Origin: JAICMB01 sp035295125
GTDB lineage: Bacteria; Acidobacteriota; Terriglobia; Bryobacterales; Bryobacteraceae
NCBI GenBank assembly: GCA_035295125.1
Contig: DATGJP010000112.1
Coordinates: 124,001-188,000, forward strand
DNA length: 64,000 bases
Direction of reading: 5' to 3'
In this document: positions 8,916-17,311 of the stretch, in pieces
How the letters are laid out: each line of letters opens with the position of its first letter
How positions within the stretch are numbered: the stretch's first letter is position 1
Position numbers and translations under genes: made by a program
Notes under the pieces: generated by a model
Told to the model about the DNA's origin: nothing
Database searches by the model: none
Seen by the model: only the letters and a program-made list of their open reading frames with translations

Positions 8916-11378
8916 CTGATCGAAGCAATCCTGAAAGACCTGAAGCACGCCGTCCACCTGCTCATAAGAAGCCCCGGATTTGCAGTGTCGGCGCTGGCCG
9001 CGCTGGCACTCGGCATCGGGGCGAACACGGCCATCTTCTCGGTCATCAATACCGTGCTGCTGCGTCCGCTCTCGTACCCCGAACCGGACCGCATCGTTGT
9101 TTTCGAACGAACCGGTCCGGGCGGAATCAACGTTTCGATGTCTCCCACAGAGTTCAATGTTCTACGGCATCATTCGAACGTGTTTCAGAACCTGGCCGTG
9201 CGCGATTTCGCGAGGGTGGGTTTCAACCTGACAGGCGACGCTTTTCCCGAACAGGTGCACGGACTGCAGGTCACCTCCAACTACTTCCGCCTGCTCGGCG
9301 CTTCAGTGGCCCTGGGAAGGACCTTCACCGAGGAGGAGGACCGGCCGGGCGGTGGGCGGGTCGCGGTCCTGAGTTATGGGCTGTGGCAGCGGCGGTTCGG
9401 CGGCGATCCGCAGATCGTCAACAAGACCATCGATCTGAGCGGCGCTCCTTATGCGGTCGCCGGGGTTACAGGAGCTGGCTTTGTGGGTGAAGCCCCAGTC
9501 GACCTGTGGGTGCCGCTGCAGTTCGATCCGAACAGCAACGACCACGCGCGCATTTTCGCGGTCACTGCCCGCCTGAAGCCCGGAATCTCTGTGCGAACGG
9601 CCAACGCCGAACTGAGTCTCGCGGCCGATGAATTCCGCCGCAAGTATCCCGGCGTGCGAGATCCTAAAGCAGGGTTTGCGGTTCAGCCGCTCCAGGAACT
9701 GAATGTGAGCGAAGTGCGGCCCTCGTTGTTGGTTCTCGCAGGTGCAGTCGCCCTGGTTTTGCTCATCGCTTGCGCGAACGTGGCAAACCTGCTGCTGGCG
9801 CGCGCGACTGGGCGCCGGCGCGAGATCGCGATCCGGGCGGCAATCGGGGCCGGACAAGGTCGCATCGTCGGCCAACTGCTCACCGAAAGCCTGGTACTCG
9901 CTCTTGCCGGTGGCGCCCTAGGGCTAGCCCTCGGCATAATCGGAGTACGTGCGCTGCTCACGCTGAGCCCGGGAAACATCCCGCGCATCGGAGAACATGG
10001 GTCCGCGATTGCAGCCGACTGGCGAGTGGTCGCATTTACTCTGCTGGTTTCCTTGGCGACCGGCCTCTTGTTCGGCATCATTCCGGCCTTCAGTTCGGCA
10101 CGCGTCGACCTCAGTGTCGCGATTCGTGAAAGCGGAGGACGCTCGGGAACCGGAATGCGGCAGAACAAGACGCGTGCCACTCTCGTCGTATGCGAGACGG
10201 CGCTCGCTCTCGTGTTGTTGATCGGCGCGGCATTGCTGATCCGCACATTCCTCGCGCTTCGGACCGTCGATCCCGGATTCGATACGCACGGCATACTCAC
10301 ACTGGACACATCGCTGGCCGGCTCGCGGTTTGGCAACACGGAGTCGTTGACGCAGCTTTCAGGCGACGCGATCAAACGCATTGAAGCTCTGCCCGGAGTG
10401 GTATCCGCCGCTTCGACCTGCTTCCTGCCGCTGGAAGTCGGGCCTCCGGGTTTGCCCTTCGACATTGTCGGGCGTCCCCTGGCAGCCGGCGAGCATCACG
10501 GCCGCAGCAACTGGCTCAGCATCTCGCCCCATTATTTCGACGTCTTCCGCATTCCGCTGATCCGCGGCCGCGTGTTCACGGAACGAGACAGCCGGGGCGG
10601 CCTGCCGGTCGTCATCATTAACAGAACCATGGCACGCCAGTTCTGGGGTGATCGCGATCCGCTTCACGAACGCATCCAGATCGGCAAAGGGTATGGCCCG
10701 CAGTTCGAGGATACGGTGCGCGAGATCGTCGGCGTGGTGGGTGACACTCGCAACGAGCTCAGTCAACCGCCCGATCCAGCGTTTTACGTGCCGGTCTCGC
10801 AAGTCGAGGACGCCATGACCGCTTTCATGACTCGTCTGCTGCCGATGGAGTGGGTGGTACGAACACGCGTAGAGCCGCACTCGCTGAGGACGGCGATCGG
10901 AAAAGAGCTCGAGCAGGCGAGCGGTGGACTTCCGGCTGGAAACGTCCGCACCATGGATGAGATCGCCTCCGAGTCGACAGCTCGCGAGGACTTCGACATG
11001 TCTCTGCTTAGCGTGTTTGGCGGGGCGGCGCTGCTCCTCGCGGCCATCGGAATTTACGGTTTGATGGCGTATTCGGTTCAGCAACGCACCCAGGAAATCG
11101 GGATCCGGCTGGCGTTGGGTGCCGGTACCGGAGCCGTGCGAAGTATGGTCGTCTACGAGGGCATGCGGCTGGCGCTGGCCGGTGTGACGCTCGGACTCGT
11201 TGCGGCTTTCGCGCTGACGAAACTACTCTCGGGATTCCTGTATGGCGTTCAACCGCGTGACCCACTGGTGTTCGTTGCCGTGCCGATGCTTTTGTCCGCC
11301 GTCGCTCTCGTTTCGGTGTGGCTGCCGGCCCGGCGCGCGACGCGGATCGATCCGATCCGTGCGCTGCGCTATGAGTAG
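8916..11378 (+). CDS. ADOP-type FtsX/MacB-like permease
   Basis: About 820 residues with the ADOP architecture. A first transmembrane segment (GFAVSALAALALGIGANTAI) is followed by a large periplasmic MacB-like domain, an FtsX core of three segments around residues 290-410, a second periplasmic domain, and a second FtsX core ending LPARRATRIDPIRALRYE. The family's usual role is as orphan ABC-type permeases of unknown cargo. No ATG occurs in the first 70 or so codons. I place the start at CTG 8916 because GGAGAG lies 6 nt upstream and homology begins there. An in-frame TTG at 8853 is the alternative but has no ribosome site. The N-terminal regulatory-type extension seen in the 17312-19930 copy is absent. 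Confidence 0.85.
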   Translation: MIEAILKDLKHAVHLLIRSPGFAVSALAALALGIGANTAIFSVINTVLLRPLSYPEPDRIVVFERTGPGGINVSMSPTEFNVLRHHSNVFQNLAVRDFARVGFNLTGDAFPEQVHGLQVTSNYFRLLGASVALGRTFTEEEDRPGGGRVAVLSYGLWQRRFGGDPQIVNKTIDLSGAPYAVAGVTGAGFVGEAPVDLWVPLQFDPNSNDHARIFAVTARLKPGISVRTANAELSLAADEFRRKYPGVRDPKAGFAVQPLQELNVSEVRPSLLVLAGAVALVLLIACANVANLLLARATGRRREIAIRAAIGAGQGRIVGQLLTESLVLALAGGALGLALGIIGVRALLTLSPGNIPRIGEHGSAIAADWRVVAFTLLVSLATGLLFGIIPAFSSARVDLSVAIRESGGRSGTGMRQNKTRATLVVCETALALVLLIGAALLIRTFLALRTVDPGFDTHGILTLDTSLAGSRFGNTESLTQLSGDAIKRIEALPGVVSAASTCFLPLEVGPPGLPFDIVGRPLAAGEHHGRSNWLSISPHYFDVFRIPLIRGRVFTERDSRGGLPVVIINRTMARQFWGDRDPLHERIQIGKGYGPQFEDTVREIVGVVGDTRNELSQPPDPAFYVPVSQVEDAMTAFMTRLLPMEWVVRTRVEPHSLRTAIGKELEQASGGLPAGNVRTMDEIASESTAREDFDMSLLSVFGGAALLLAAIGIYGLMAYSVQQRTQEIGIRLALGAGTGAVRSMVVYEGMRLALAGVTLGLVAAFALTKLLSGFLYGVQPRDPLVFVAVPMLLSAVALVSVWLPARRATRIDPIRALRYE

Positions 11379-11384
11379 CGCAGC

Positions 11385-12056
11385 TTATACGTCGAGCGCG
11401 CCGTGATAGATCATCTCCTTCAACGAGAACGACGTCCGCACTGAGAATACGGGCGCTTCCAGCGCGAAAACCGCCTCTTTGTCCGCCGCACCGATGGTGA
11501 GCGTTTCCTTCGGGAACCCGAACAGAAATGGCCCGGCGCCTTCTTTCGTCCGCTGCACTAGGTCGGGTCCGGCCGGCTCCTGCGTGGTTGTCCGCAATGT
11601 TGTCATGTTCCGAAGGTCTTCGAGCCGATCTTCGGTGTTTGAAGATCCGGATTCACGACGCCCCGAAGCTGACACCGGCAGGCCGCTCACGGCGATGACG
11701 TAGTGGTCTTTGAAAGCCTCAGGCAGCGACGTTTTTAACGCCGCTAGCATGATCTGCGCGCTCTGCCATCGCACGGTGCCCTTCAGCATGACCGGACTGC
11801 CTCGCTCGCCACCTCCACCACGGCGCCGTCCCATGCCGCCGCTTCTCGGCGTTTCCTGCCGTTCGCCCGATTCCACCGACCCTACGACATTTGCTTCTTT
11901 CGCCCAGGGCGATCGCGTAATGAATTTCTCGATTTCCTCTTCTGTCCAATTCGCTACTTCTTTTTGCTTCCAGAAATCGGCCGCGCTCAAGAGCCGCCCC
12001 AATCCGCAAACCGTCGCGGTGCCGAGAAGGACGCTGCGTCTGGAGAGATGGGACAT
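11385..12056 (-). CDS. exported protein of unknown function, Tat-like signal
   Basis: A 223-residue protein with an N-terminal SRRSVLLG twin-arginine-like motif and hydrophobic stretch, so probably exported. The mature start has FWKQKEVANWTEEEIEKF and then SPWAKEANV. I recognise this FWxxK...W(S/T)xxE...SPWA pattern from acidobacterial uncharacterised exported proteins. A Gly/Arg-rich linker near residues 74-88 separates it from a C-terminal domain of mostly beta character. It ends 6 bp from the convergent ADOP permease. I can give no biochemical function. Confidence 0.7.
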   Translation of the reverse strand: MSHLSRRSVLLGTATVCGLGRLLSAADFWKQKEVANWTEEEIEKFITRSPWAKEANVVGSVESGERQETPRSGGMGRRRGGGGERGSPVMLKGTVRWQSAQIMLAALKTSLPEAFKDHYVIAVSGLPVSASGRRESGSSNTEDRLEDLRNMTTLRTTTQEPAGPDLVQRTKEGAGPFLFGFPKETLTIGAADKEAVFALEAPVFSVRTSFSLKEMIYHGALDV

Positions 12057-12138
12057 GGCGGTGAAATGACGTCCGTGGGCGAGGCCAAGTTACACAAAAC
12101 ACGAGCGGGGCGTTGCACGTCGTGCGCTGGGAAGTTTT

Positions 12139-12479
12139 TCATTGCACTGAGATGTTCACGGGTTGGCTGACCTGGTCACCGACTTGAACGATTAATTGAT
12201 TGCTTCCGCTTGCTGTCCCGATCGGAATTTGGATTCTCATCTGCACAAGTCCGGCAATCAGTCCTGACGCCTGGGTCGCCGAAAGCACCGGCGCATTAGC
12301 GCCATCCGTCGGGAATTGCCCGCCAATCCTTGCGATGACGTCGAGCACAGGAGTCGGAAACGGAAGCTCAGATGTGCCGTCGAATGAGACTGTGGGATTG
12401 GTGGCAGGTTTTGACCGAACATGCTGACGATTTCACCTGGCGCGAGAACGCTAAGCCCGTAGGCAGCCGCGTTCACCAT
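12139..12479 (-). pseudogene. broken Solibacter-type C-terminal (TIGR03437-like) domain
   Basis: Two pieces of one domain lie in different minus-strand frames. The upstream piece begins MVNAAAYGLSVLAPGEIVSMFGQNLPP, the usual opening (VNAASY...VAPGEIVxIFGxxLGP). The downstream piece, ending at 12139, reads PVLDVIARIGGQ, then GLIAGLVQMRIQIP and VGDQVSQPVNISVQ, the usual ending. A frameshift lies near 12385-12415, and the central 100 or so residues of the domain are missing. This domain normally closes large exported proteins in Solibacter relatives; here no large upstream frame remains. The rest of the gap up to 12673 shows no further gene. Confidence 0.7.
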
Positions 12480-12673
12480 TATCGGCTCAAGACAACCCGT
12501 ATTGTGTTGAATTCAAATTCCGGTGCCGCGGCCGATTCGCCGAAGAATGCAGTGCTCGCCCGCCTTCAACGCGCCACCCATCCCGTTACTCATCCGGATG
12601 ACTCCGTACAAGTCAGACAAAACGGTGCACTCGACGCATGTCGTACGATGAAAGTTCACCCCCTCGTAACAAA

Positions 12674-15600
12674 ATGTATCGTCCTGTTCCCCGAGTCCCC
12701 GATTTTCCCGCCATGGAGCGCGAGACGCTGCGCTTCTGGTCGGAGAACCGCATCTTCGACAAACTGCGCCAGCAGACTGCGAATGGCCCGCGATGGTCGT
12801 TTCTCGACGGGCCGATTACGGCCAACAACCCGATGGGTGTGCACCACGCCTGGGGCCGCTCGCTGAAAGACATGTACCAGCGCTACCATGCCATGAACGG
12901 CCATCAGCAGCGCTTCCAGAACGGGTTCGACTGCCAGGGATTGTGGGTTGAGGTTGAGGTTGAAAAGAGCCTCGGGCTCGGAACCAAGCGCGATATTCGC
13001 GATTACGGTATTGAGAAATTCGTGCGCGCCTGCAAAGAGCGCGTGCTCACCTATGCCTCCCGGCAAACTGAGCAGTCGATTCGGCTGGGACACTGGTGCG
13101 ATTGGGACGATCCCGTGACGCTCATCGTACTCCGCGACGCGCTGGCGGATGGCGACCGCGTCGTTACCGCAAAAATGCCGAGCGGACTCGTGGAAACGGC
13201 GCGGGCCAGCGAGATCATCCGCAAACTCGGCAGCGCAGAGTACGGCGGCAGCTACTTTACGTTCTCCGACGAGAACAATTACACCATCTGGGCGTTCCTC
13301 AAGAAATGCTTCAACGAGGGCTTCATCTATCGCGGCCACGACGTCATGCCATGGTGCGGGCGATGCGGCACCGGCCTGTCGCAGATGGAAGTTGCCGAGG
13401 GTCGCCGCATCACAGCGCATACGTCCGTCTTCGTCCGCTTCCCGATCATCGGCCAGGAGAAAACCGCGCTCCTCATCTGGACGACCACTCCCTGGACGCT
13501 GACTTCGAACGTCGCGGTGGCGGTCAATCCCGAGATGACGTACGTGCGGGTGCGCCACAACGACTGGTATTACTTCATCGCCAAGGCGAACTTCGAAGAA
13601 GACCGCATGCAGGATCTGCAGGTCGAAGGCAAGCACGAGACGCACAAGCTGCCCTCCATCCGGACGATTCTCAAAGGCAGTGGCAGCGTGGAGGTGGTGG
13701 CGGAACTGCCCGGCCGCGAACTGATCGGTCTGCGGTACCGCGGCCCATTCGACGAGTTGCCCGCGCAGAACATGCCCGGCGGCCTGTTTCCTTACGGGGA
13801 AACCGGCGGCAACAAAACCTCGGCCGAATCGCACCAGGTTATCGGCTGGAGCGAGGTTAGCGAGGCGGAGGGAACCGGGCTGGTCCATATCGCCCCGGGA
13901 TGCGGTGCGGAAGACCAGGAGTTGGGGCACCAGAACGAATTGCCCTTCATCGCCCCGCTGGATGAGAGTGCAAACTTCATCGAGGGCTTCGACCAGTTCA
14001 CCGGGTTGAATGCCAGCAACGTGGCGGACGACATCGTCGCCGCGCTGAAAGCTTCCGGGCTGCTGGTGGCCCGCGAGAAATACCCGCACGTTTATCCGCA
14101 CTGCTGGCGCTGCAAGTCGGAATTAGTGTTCCGGCCCGTGGATGAATGGTTCATTCGCATGGATTGGCGCGACCGCATCCAGCGCGAGGTGGCTACCATC
14201 AAATGGATTCCGCCGGAAGGCGAAGCGCGCGAGATGGATTGGTTGCGCAATATGGGCGACTGGATGATCTCGAAAAAGCGCTTCTGGGGCCTGGCGCTGC
14301 CGATCTGGGTGTGCGGCGATTGCGAGCATTACACCGTCATCGGAAGCCGCGAGGAATTGAAGGAGCGCGCCATGGAAGGCTGGGACGTCTTCGAGGGCAA
14401 TTCGCCGCATCGACCTTACATTGACGCGGTGAAGATTCGCTGCGAGAAGTGCGGCGGCGTGGCGTCGCGCATTGAAGACGTCGGCAACCCATGGCTCGAC
14501 GCCGGTATCGTGTCGTTCAGCACCATGCGGTATTCGACCGACCGGGAGTATTGGAAGAAGTGGTTCCCGGCCGACCTGGTGCTCGAGAGTTTTCCGGGTC
14601 AATTCCGCAACTGGTTCTACTCACTGCTGGCCATGAGCGCCATGATGGACGGCCGCGCGCCGTTCCGGGCGCTGCTCGGTCACGCCTTGGTTCGCGACGC
14701 CCGCGGCGAGGAAATGCACAAGTCGAAGGGAAACTCGATTGCCTTCGATGAGGCAGCGGAGGTGTTGGGCGCCGAGGTGATGCGGTATATCTACGCCGAA
14801 CAGAAGACCGCCCAGAACCTCAATTTCCCCGACTTGCATCCGGCAGCCGGCACCGGCACCACGATCGACGCCGACGCGCGCCGCAAAGTGCTCACGTTCT
14901 GGAACTGCTACAGCTTTTTCGTCATGTATGCGACCGCCGACGGCTGGAAGCCCGGCGGGCACACGCTTCCGACCACAAACGAGCTCGACCGCTGGATTCT
15001 CAGCCGCCTGCAGAACCTGATTGGCGAGGCGAACAGCGCATTTCAAAGCTACGAGCATTACAAACTCATCGAAGCGTTCCAGGTTTTCGACGAGGAGTTT
15101 TCGAACTGGTACCTCCGACGGTCGCGGCGGCGATTCTGGGTGAGCGAACGCGAGGCCTACCAGACGCTTTACACGGTGCTGACCACGGTGACGCGAGTCA
15201 TGGCTCCCATGCTGCCGTTTCTCACTGAGGAGATCTACCAGAACCTCGTACGCTCGGTCGATTCCGGCGCTCCGGAGTCGGTTCATCTGACGCCGTACCC
15301 CCAGGTGGACCTTTCGCTCGTCGACGAGAAGCTGGAAGAGAGCATCGAGGCGGTGATCCGGCTCAAGAATCTCGCCTTGAATCTGCGTACGCAGAGCAAG
15401 GTCAAGATTCGGCAGCCGTTGAGCACGCTGTACATCCGGCCGAAGAACACGGTTGACCGACGCGTGCTCGAGAACCCGGATTACACCAATCAGATTCTCG
15501 AGGAAGGCAATATCAAGAAGCTGGTGCTGATCGAAGATGAGACGACGTTCGTCAAAGTCGTGCTGAAGCCTGATTCGAAAAAGCTTGGCCCGAGAGCGGG

Positions 15601-16066
15601 CAAGCATCTCAAGGCGATCGGGCAGGCGCTGGCGGCGGCCGATCCTAAAAAGGTCCTGGAGGGTGGCGCGTTTCCGGTCGAAGTGGAGGGGCAGACCATC
15701 GACATCGCTCCGACCGAGATCGTCGTGCAGTTTGAGGCGCCGCCGAACCTGAAATGCAGCAGCGAACAGGGCACGTTTATGGCGCTCGACACGGCGCTGA
15801 CGCCGGAACTGGAGCGCGAGGGCATCGCCCGCGATTTCAACCGGCTCCTGCAGGACCAGCGCAAGACGATGAATCTGAACATTTCCGATCGGATCGGTGT
15901 TCGCTACGTGGCTTCCGACCGGATCGCCGAGGCTCTGGACGAGCACGACGCGTTCCTACGCAATGAGTTGCTGGCCGAGAGTCTTGAGAGAGTGGGGGCG
16001 GCTCCGGAGGGTGGGGTAAAGCTCTCGCTGGTTGGGGAAGAAATCTTCGTTTCGATTGCACGATAG
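12674..16066 (+). CDS. ileS: isoleucyl-tRNA synthetase, long form
   Basis: A class I synthetase of about 1130 residues that charges tRNA-Ile in the cytosol. The HIGH-type signature is PMGVHHAWGRS and the KMSKS-type signature is EMHKSKGNS. Zinc-type cysteine pairs appear in MPWCGRCGTG, PHCWRCKSE, VCGDCEH and RCEKCGG. The editing region (LIWTTTPWTLTSNVAVAVNP) and the anticodon-binding C-terminal half are complete. An unusual stretch of about 40 residues lies between WCDWDDPVTLIV and YFTFSDENNYTIW. I prefer the ATG at 12674 (MYRPVPRVPDFPAM), where homology starts; an in-frame ATG at 12638 adds 12 residues. No paralogue is seen in this window. Confidence 0.94.
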   Translation: MYRPVPRVPDFPAMERETLRFWSENRIFDKLRQQTANGPRWSFLDGPITANNPMGVHHAWGRSLKDMYQRYHAMNGHQQRFQNGFDCQGLWVEVEVEKSLGLGTKRDIRDYGIEKFVRACKERVLTYASRQTEQSIRLGHWCDWDDPVTLIVLRDALADGDRVVTAKMPSGLVETARASEIIRKLGSAEYGGSYFTFSDENNYTIWAFLKKCFNEGFIYRGHDVMPWCGRCGTGLSQMEVAEGRRITAHTSVFVRFPIIGQEKTALLIWTTTPWTLTSNVAVAVNPEMTYVRVRHNDWYYFIAKANFEEDRMQDLQVEGKHETHKLPSIRTILKGSGSVEVVAELPGRELIGLRYRGPFDELPAQNMPGGLFPYGETGGNKTSAESHQVIGWSEVSEAEGTGLVHIAPGCGAEDQELGHQNELPFIAPLDESANFIEGFDQFTGLNASNVADDIVAALKASGLLVAREKYPHVYPHCWRCKSELVFRPVDEWFIRMDWRDRIQREVATIKWIPPEGEAREMDWLRNMGDWMISKKRFWGLALPIWVCGDCEHYTVIGSREELKERAMEGWDVFEGNSPHRPYIDAVKIRCEKCGGVASRIEDVGNPWLDAGIVSFSTMRYSTDREYWKKWFPADLVLESFPGQFRNWFYSLLAMSAMMDGRAPFRALLGHALVRDARGEEMHKSKGNSIAFDEAAEVLGAEVMRYIYAEQKTAQNLNFPDLHPAAGTGTTIDADARRKVLTFWNCYSFFVMYATADGWKPGGHTLPTTNELDRWILSRLQNLIGEANSAFQSYEHYKLIEAFQVFDEEFSNWYLRRSRRRFWVSEREAYQTLYTVLTTVTRVMAPMLPFLTEEIYQNLVRSVDSGAPESVHLTPYPQVDLSLVDEKLEESIEAVIRLKNLALNLRTQSKVKIRQPLSTLYIRPKNTVDRRVLENPDYTNQILEEGNIKKLVLIEDETTFVKVVLKPDSKKLGPRAGKHLKAIGQALAAADPKKVLEGGAFPVEVEGQTIDIAPTEIVVQFEAPPNLKCSSEQGTFMALDTALTPELEREGIARDFNRLLQDQRKTMNLNISDRIGVRYVASDRIAEALDEHDAFLRNELLAESLERVGAAPEGGVKLSLVGEEIFVSIAR

Positions 16067-16097
16067 CGTCATTTCACCCACTTGATCGGTCGATTTG

Positions 16098-16112
16098 AAG
16101 GCTAAAGCCTGC
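16098..16112. repeat. short palindrome AAGGCTAAAGCCT
   Basis: AGGC (16099-16102) and GCCT (16107-16110) flank a TAAA loop, followed by GCGG. It lies in the short gap between ileS and the cytochrome gene. The arms are only 4-5 bp, so it could be chance. It resembles the short palindromic units used in the larger arrays of this window. Confidence 0.4.
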
Positions 16113-16153
16113 GGTACCGTTGTGGCATTTCAACTGCGGAGTTGGTTGGGATT

Positions 16154-17272
16154 ATGCGGACACGGGTGTTAGCTGGAATTGTCGCATCTGTATGTTGGCT
16201 TGCTGTGTCGGCCGCCACGTTTGAGGCCGACTCAAAGCGCGGCGCGACGCTGTTTCGTGACCAGATGTGCACGAATTGCCACTCGGTACGGGGCGAGGGC
16301 GCTAACGCGGCTCCCGACCTGGGCCGCCGTCTGGACCGCAACTACACCCCGGCCGGGATCACCAGCCTGATGTGGAACCACGCGCCTGCAATGTGGGCGG
16401 CGATGGAGAAACAAAAGCTGGCTTTGCCGCAATTGAGCGAATCGCAAGCTGCCGATCTGTTCGCGTATTTCTACGCCTCCCACTACTTCGAGAAGCCTGG
16501 CGAGGCGCAGCGCGGAAAGGCGCTATTCACATCCAAGCACTGCTCGGAATGCCACGCACTGACGTCCGTTGCTGGGAGTATTGCCCCTCCGGTGACTGAG
16601 TGGAAGGCATTGACCGACCCCGTGATTCTCGTGCAGCGCATGTGGGATCACGCTCCGCAAATGGTTCAGGCGATGAAAACGCGTGGGATCGAATGGCCCG
16701 AGTTGACCGCCCAGGATTTGACCGACCTGTTGGTTTACCTGCAAAATCTGCCGCAGACCCGGGGAGCAAAACTCGAATTCGAACTGCCACCGCCGACCGG
16801 AGGTGACGAGCTATTCCACACCAAGGGGTGCGCAAACTGTCACACCGATCAGCGGGCCTTCGAAGCCCTGATTGGCGACAGCACGCTGACCGATATTGCC
16901 GCTGCCCTGTGGAATCACGCACCGGTGATGGAGAAATCGCCTGCCAACGCGCCCAAGCCGATCGCGGCCGCGGAAATGCGCAAGATTCTGAGTTACGTGT
17001 GGGCCCGGCAGTTTTTCTCAACCCGAGGCGATGATGCCCGCGGCAAAAAGGTATTCGAATCGAACAAGTGCGCGGTTTGCCACAATGATCCGTCCACGGG
17101 CGCCCCGGCATTAGGGCGGATGGAAGGGCCGTTTTCAGCCGTCCGCATGGTGTCGGTGCTGTGGAAGCACGGACCGGCTATGCAGGAAAGCATGAAATCG
17201 AAGCACATCCCGTGGCCGCGCCTGAGCCCCTCCGACATGGCAAACCTGGTCGCCTACCTGAACACCAGGTAA
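16154..17272 (+). CDS. exported tetrahaem cytochrome c with four tandem repeats
   Basis: A 372-residue protein with a signal peptide (MRTRVLAGIVASVCWLAVSA) and four CxxCH haem-attachment sites: CTNCH, CSECH, CANCH and CAVCH. Each is followed about 45 residues later by a W-(N/D/K)-H-(A/G)-P-x-M motif (MWNHAPAM, MWDHAPQM, LWNHAPVM, LWKHGPAM). The protein is therefore four copies of one monohaem module of about 90 residues. The Met of the second motif is a plausible axial ligand. It should act in the periplasm as an electron carrier or wire; the partner is unknown. I use the ATG at 16154; a TTG at 16142 is the only nearby alternative. Confidence 0.88.
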   Translation: MRTRVLAGIVASVCWLAVSAATFEADSKRGATLFRDQMCTNCHSVRGEGANAAPDLGRRLDRNYTPAGITSLMWNHAPAMWAAMEKQKLALPQLSESQAADLFAYFYASHYFEKPGEAQRGKALFTSKHCSECHALTSVAGSIAPPVTEWKALTDPVILVQRMWDHAPQMVQAMKTRGIEWPELTAQDLTDLLVYLQNLPQTRGAKLEFELPPPTGGDELFHTKGCANCHTDQRAFEALIGDSTLTDIAAALWNHAPVMEKSPANAPKPIAAAEMRKILSYVWARQFFSTRGDDARGKKVFESNKCAVCHNDPSTGAPALGRMEGPFSAVRMVSVLWKHGPAMQESMKSKHIPWPRLSPSDMANLVAYLNTR

Positions 17273-17295
17273 CGCAACGTTTAGGTTGCCACCAG

Positions 17296-17311
17296 GCAGG
17301 CGGAAGCCTGC
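17296..17311. terminator. bidirectional hairpin between convergent genes
   Basis: GCAGGC (17296-17301), a GGAA loop and GCCTGC (17306-17311) form a perfect 6-bp stem. It lies between the cytochrome gene and the convergent ADOP permease and touches the latter's stop codon. The sequence is also a minimal version of the dispersed palindrome family. No long T-run follows on either strand, so its terminator role is an inference from position. Confidence 0.45.

Noticed and set aside
12656..14101. A 481-codon open frame antisense to ileS, with similar long antisense frames at 14621-15946, 6415-7326, 55709-56785 and 61807-62649
   Set aside because: These lie entirely opposite well-recognised genes. 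Their translations show no family motifs; they are the usual by-product of high third-position GC.
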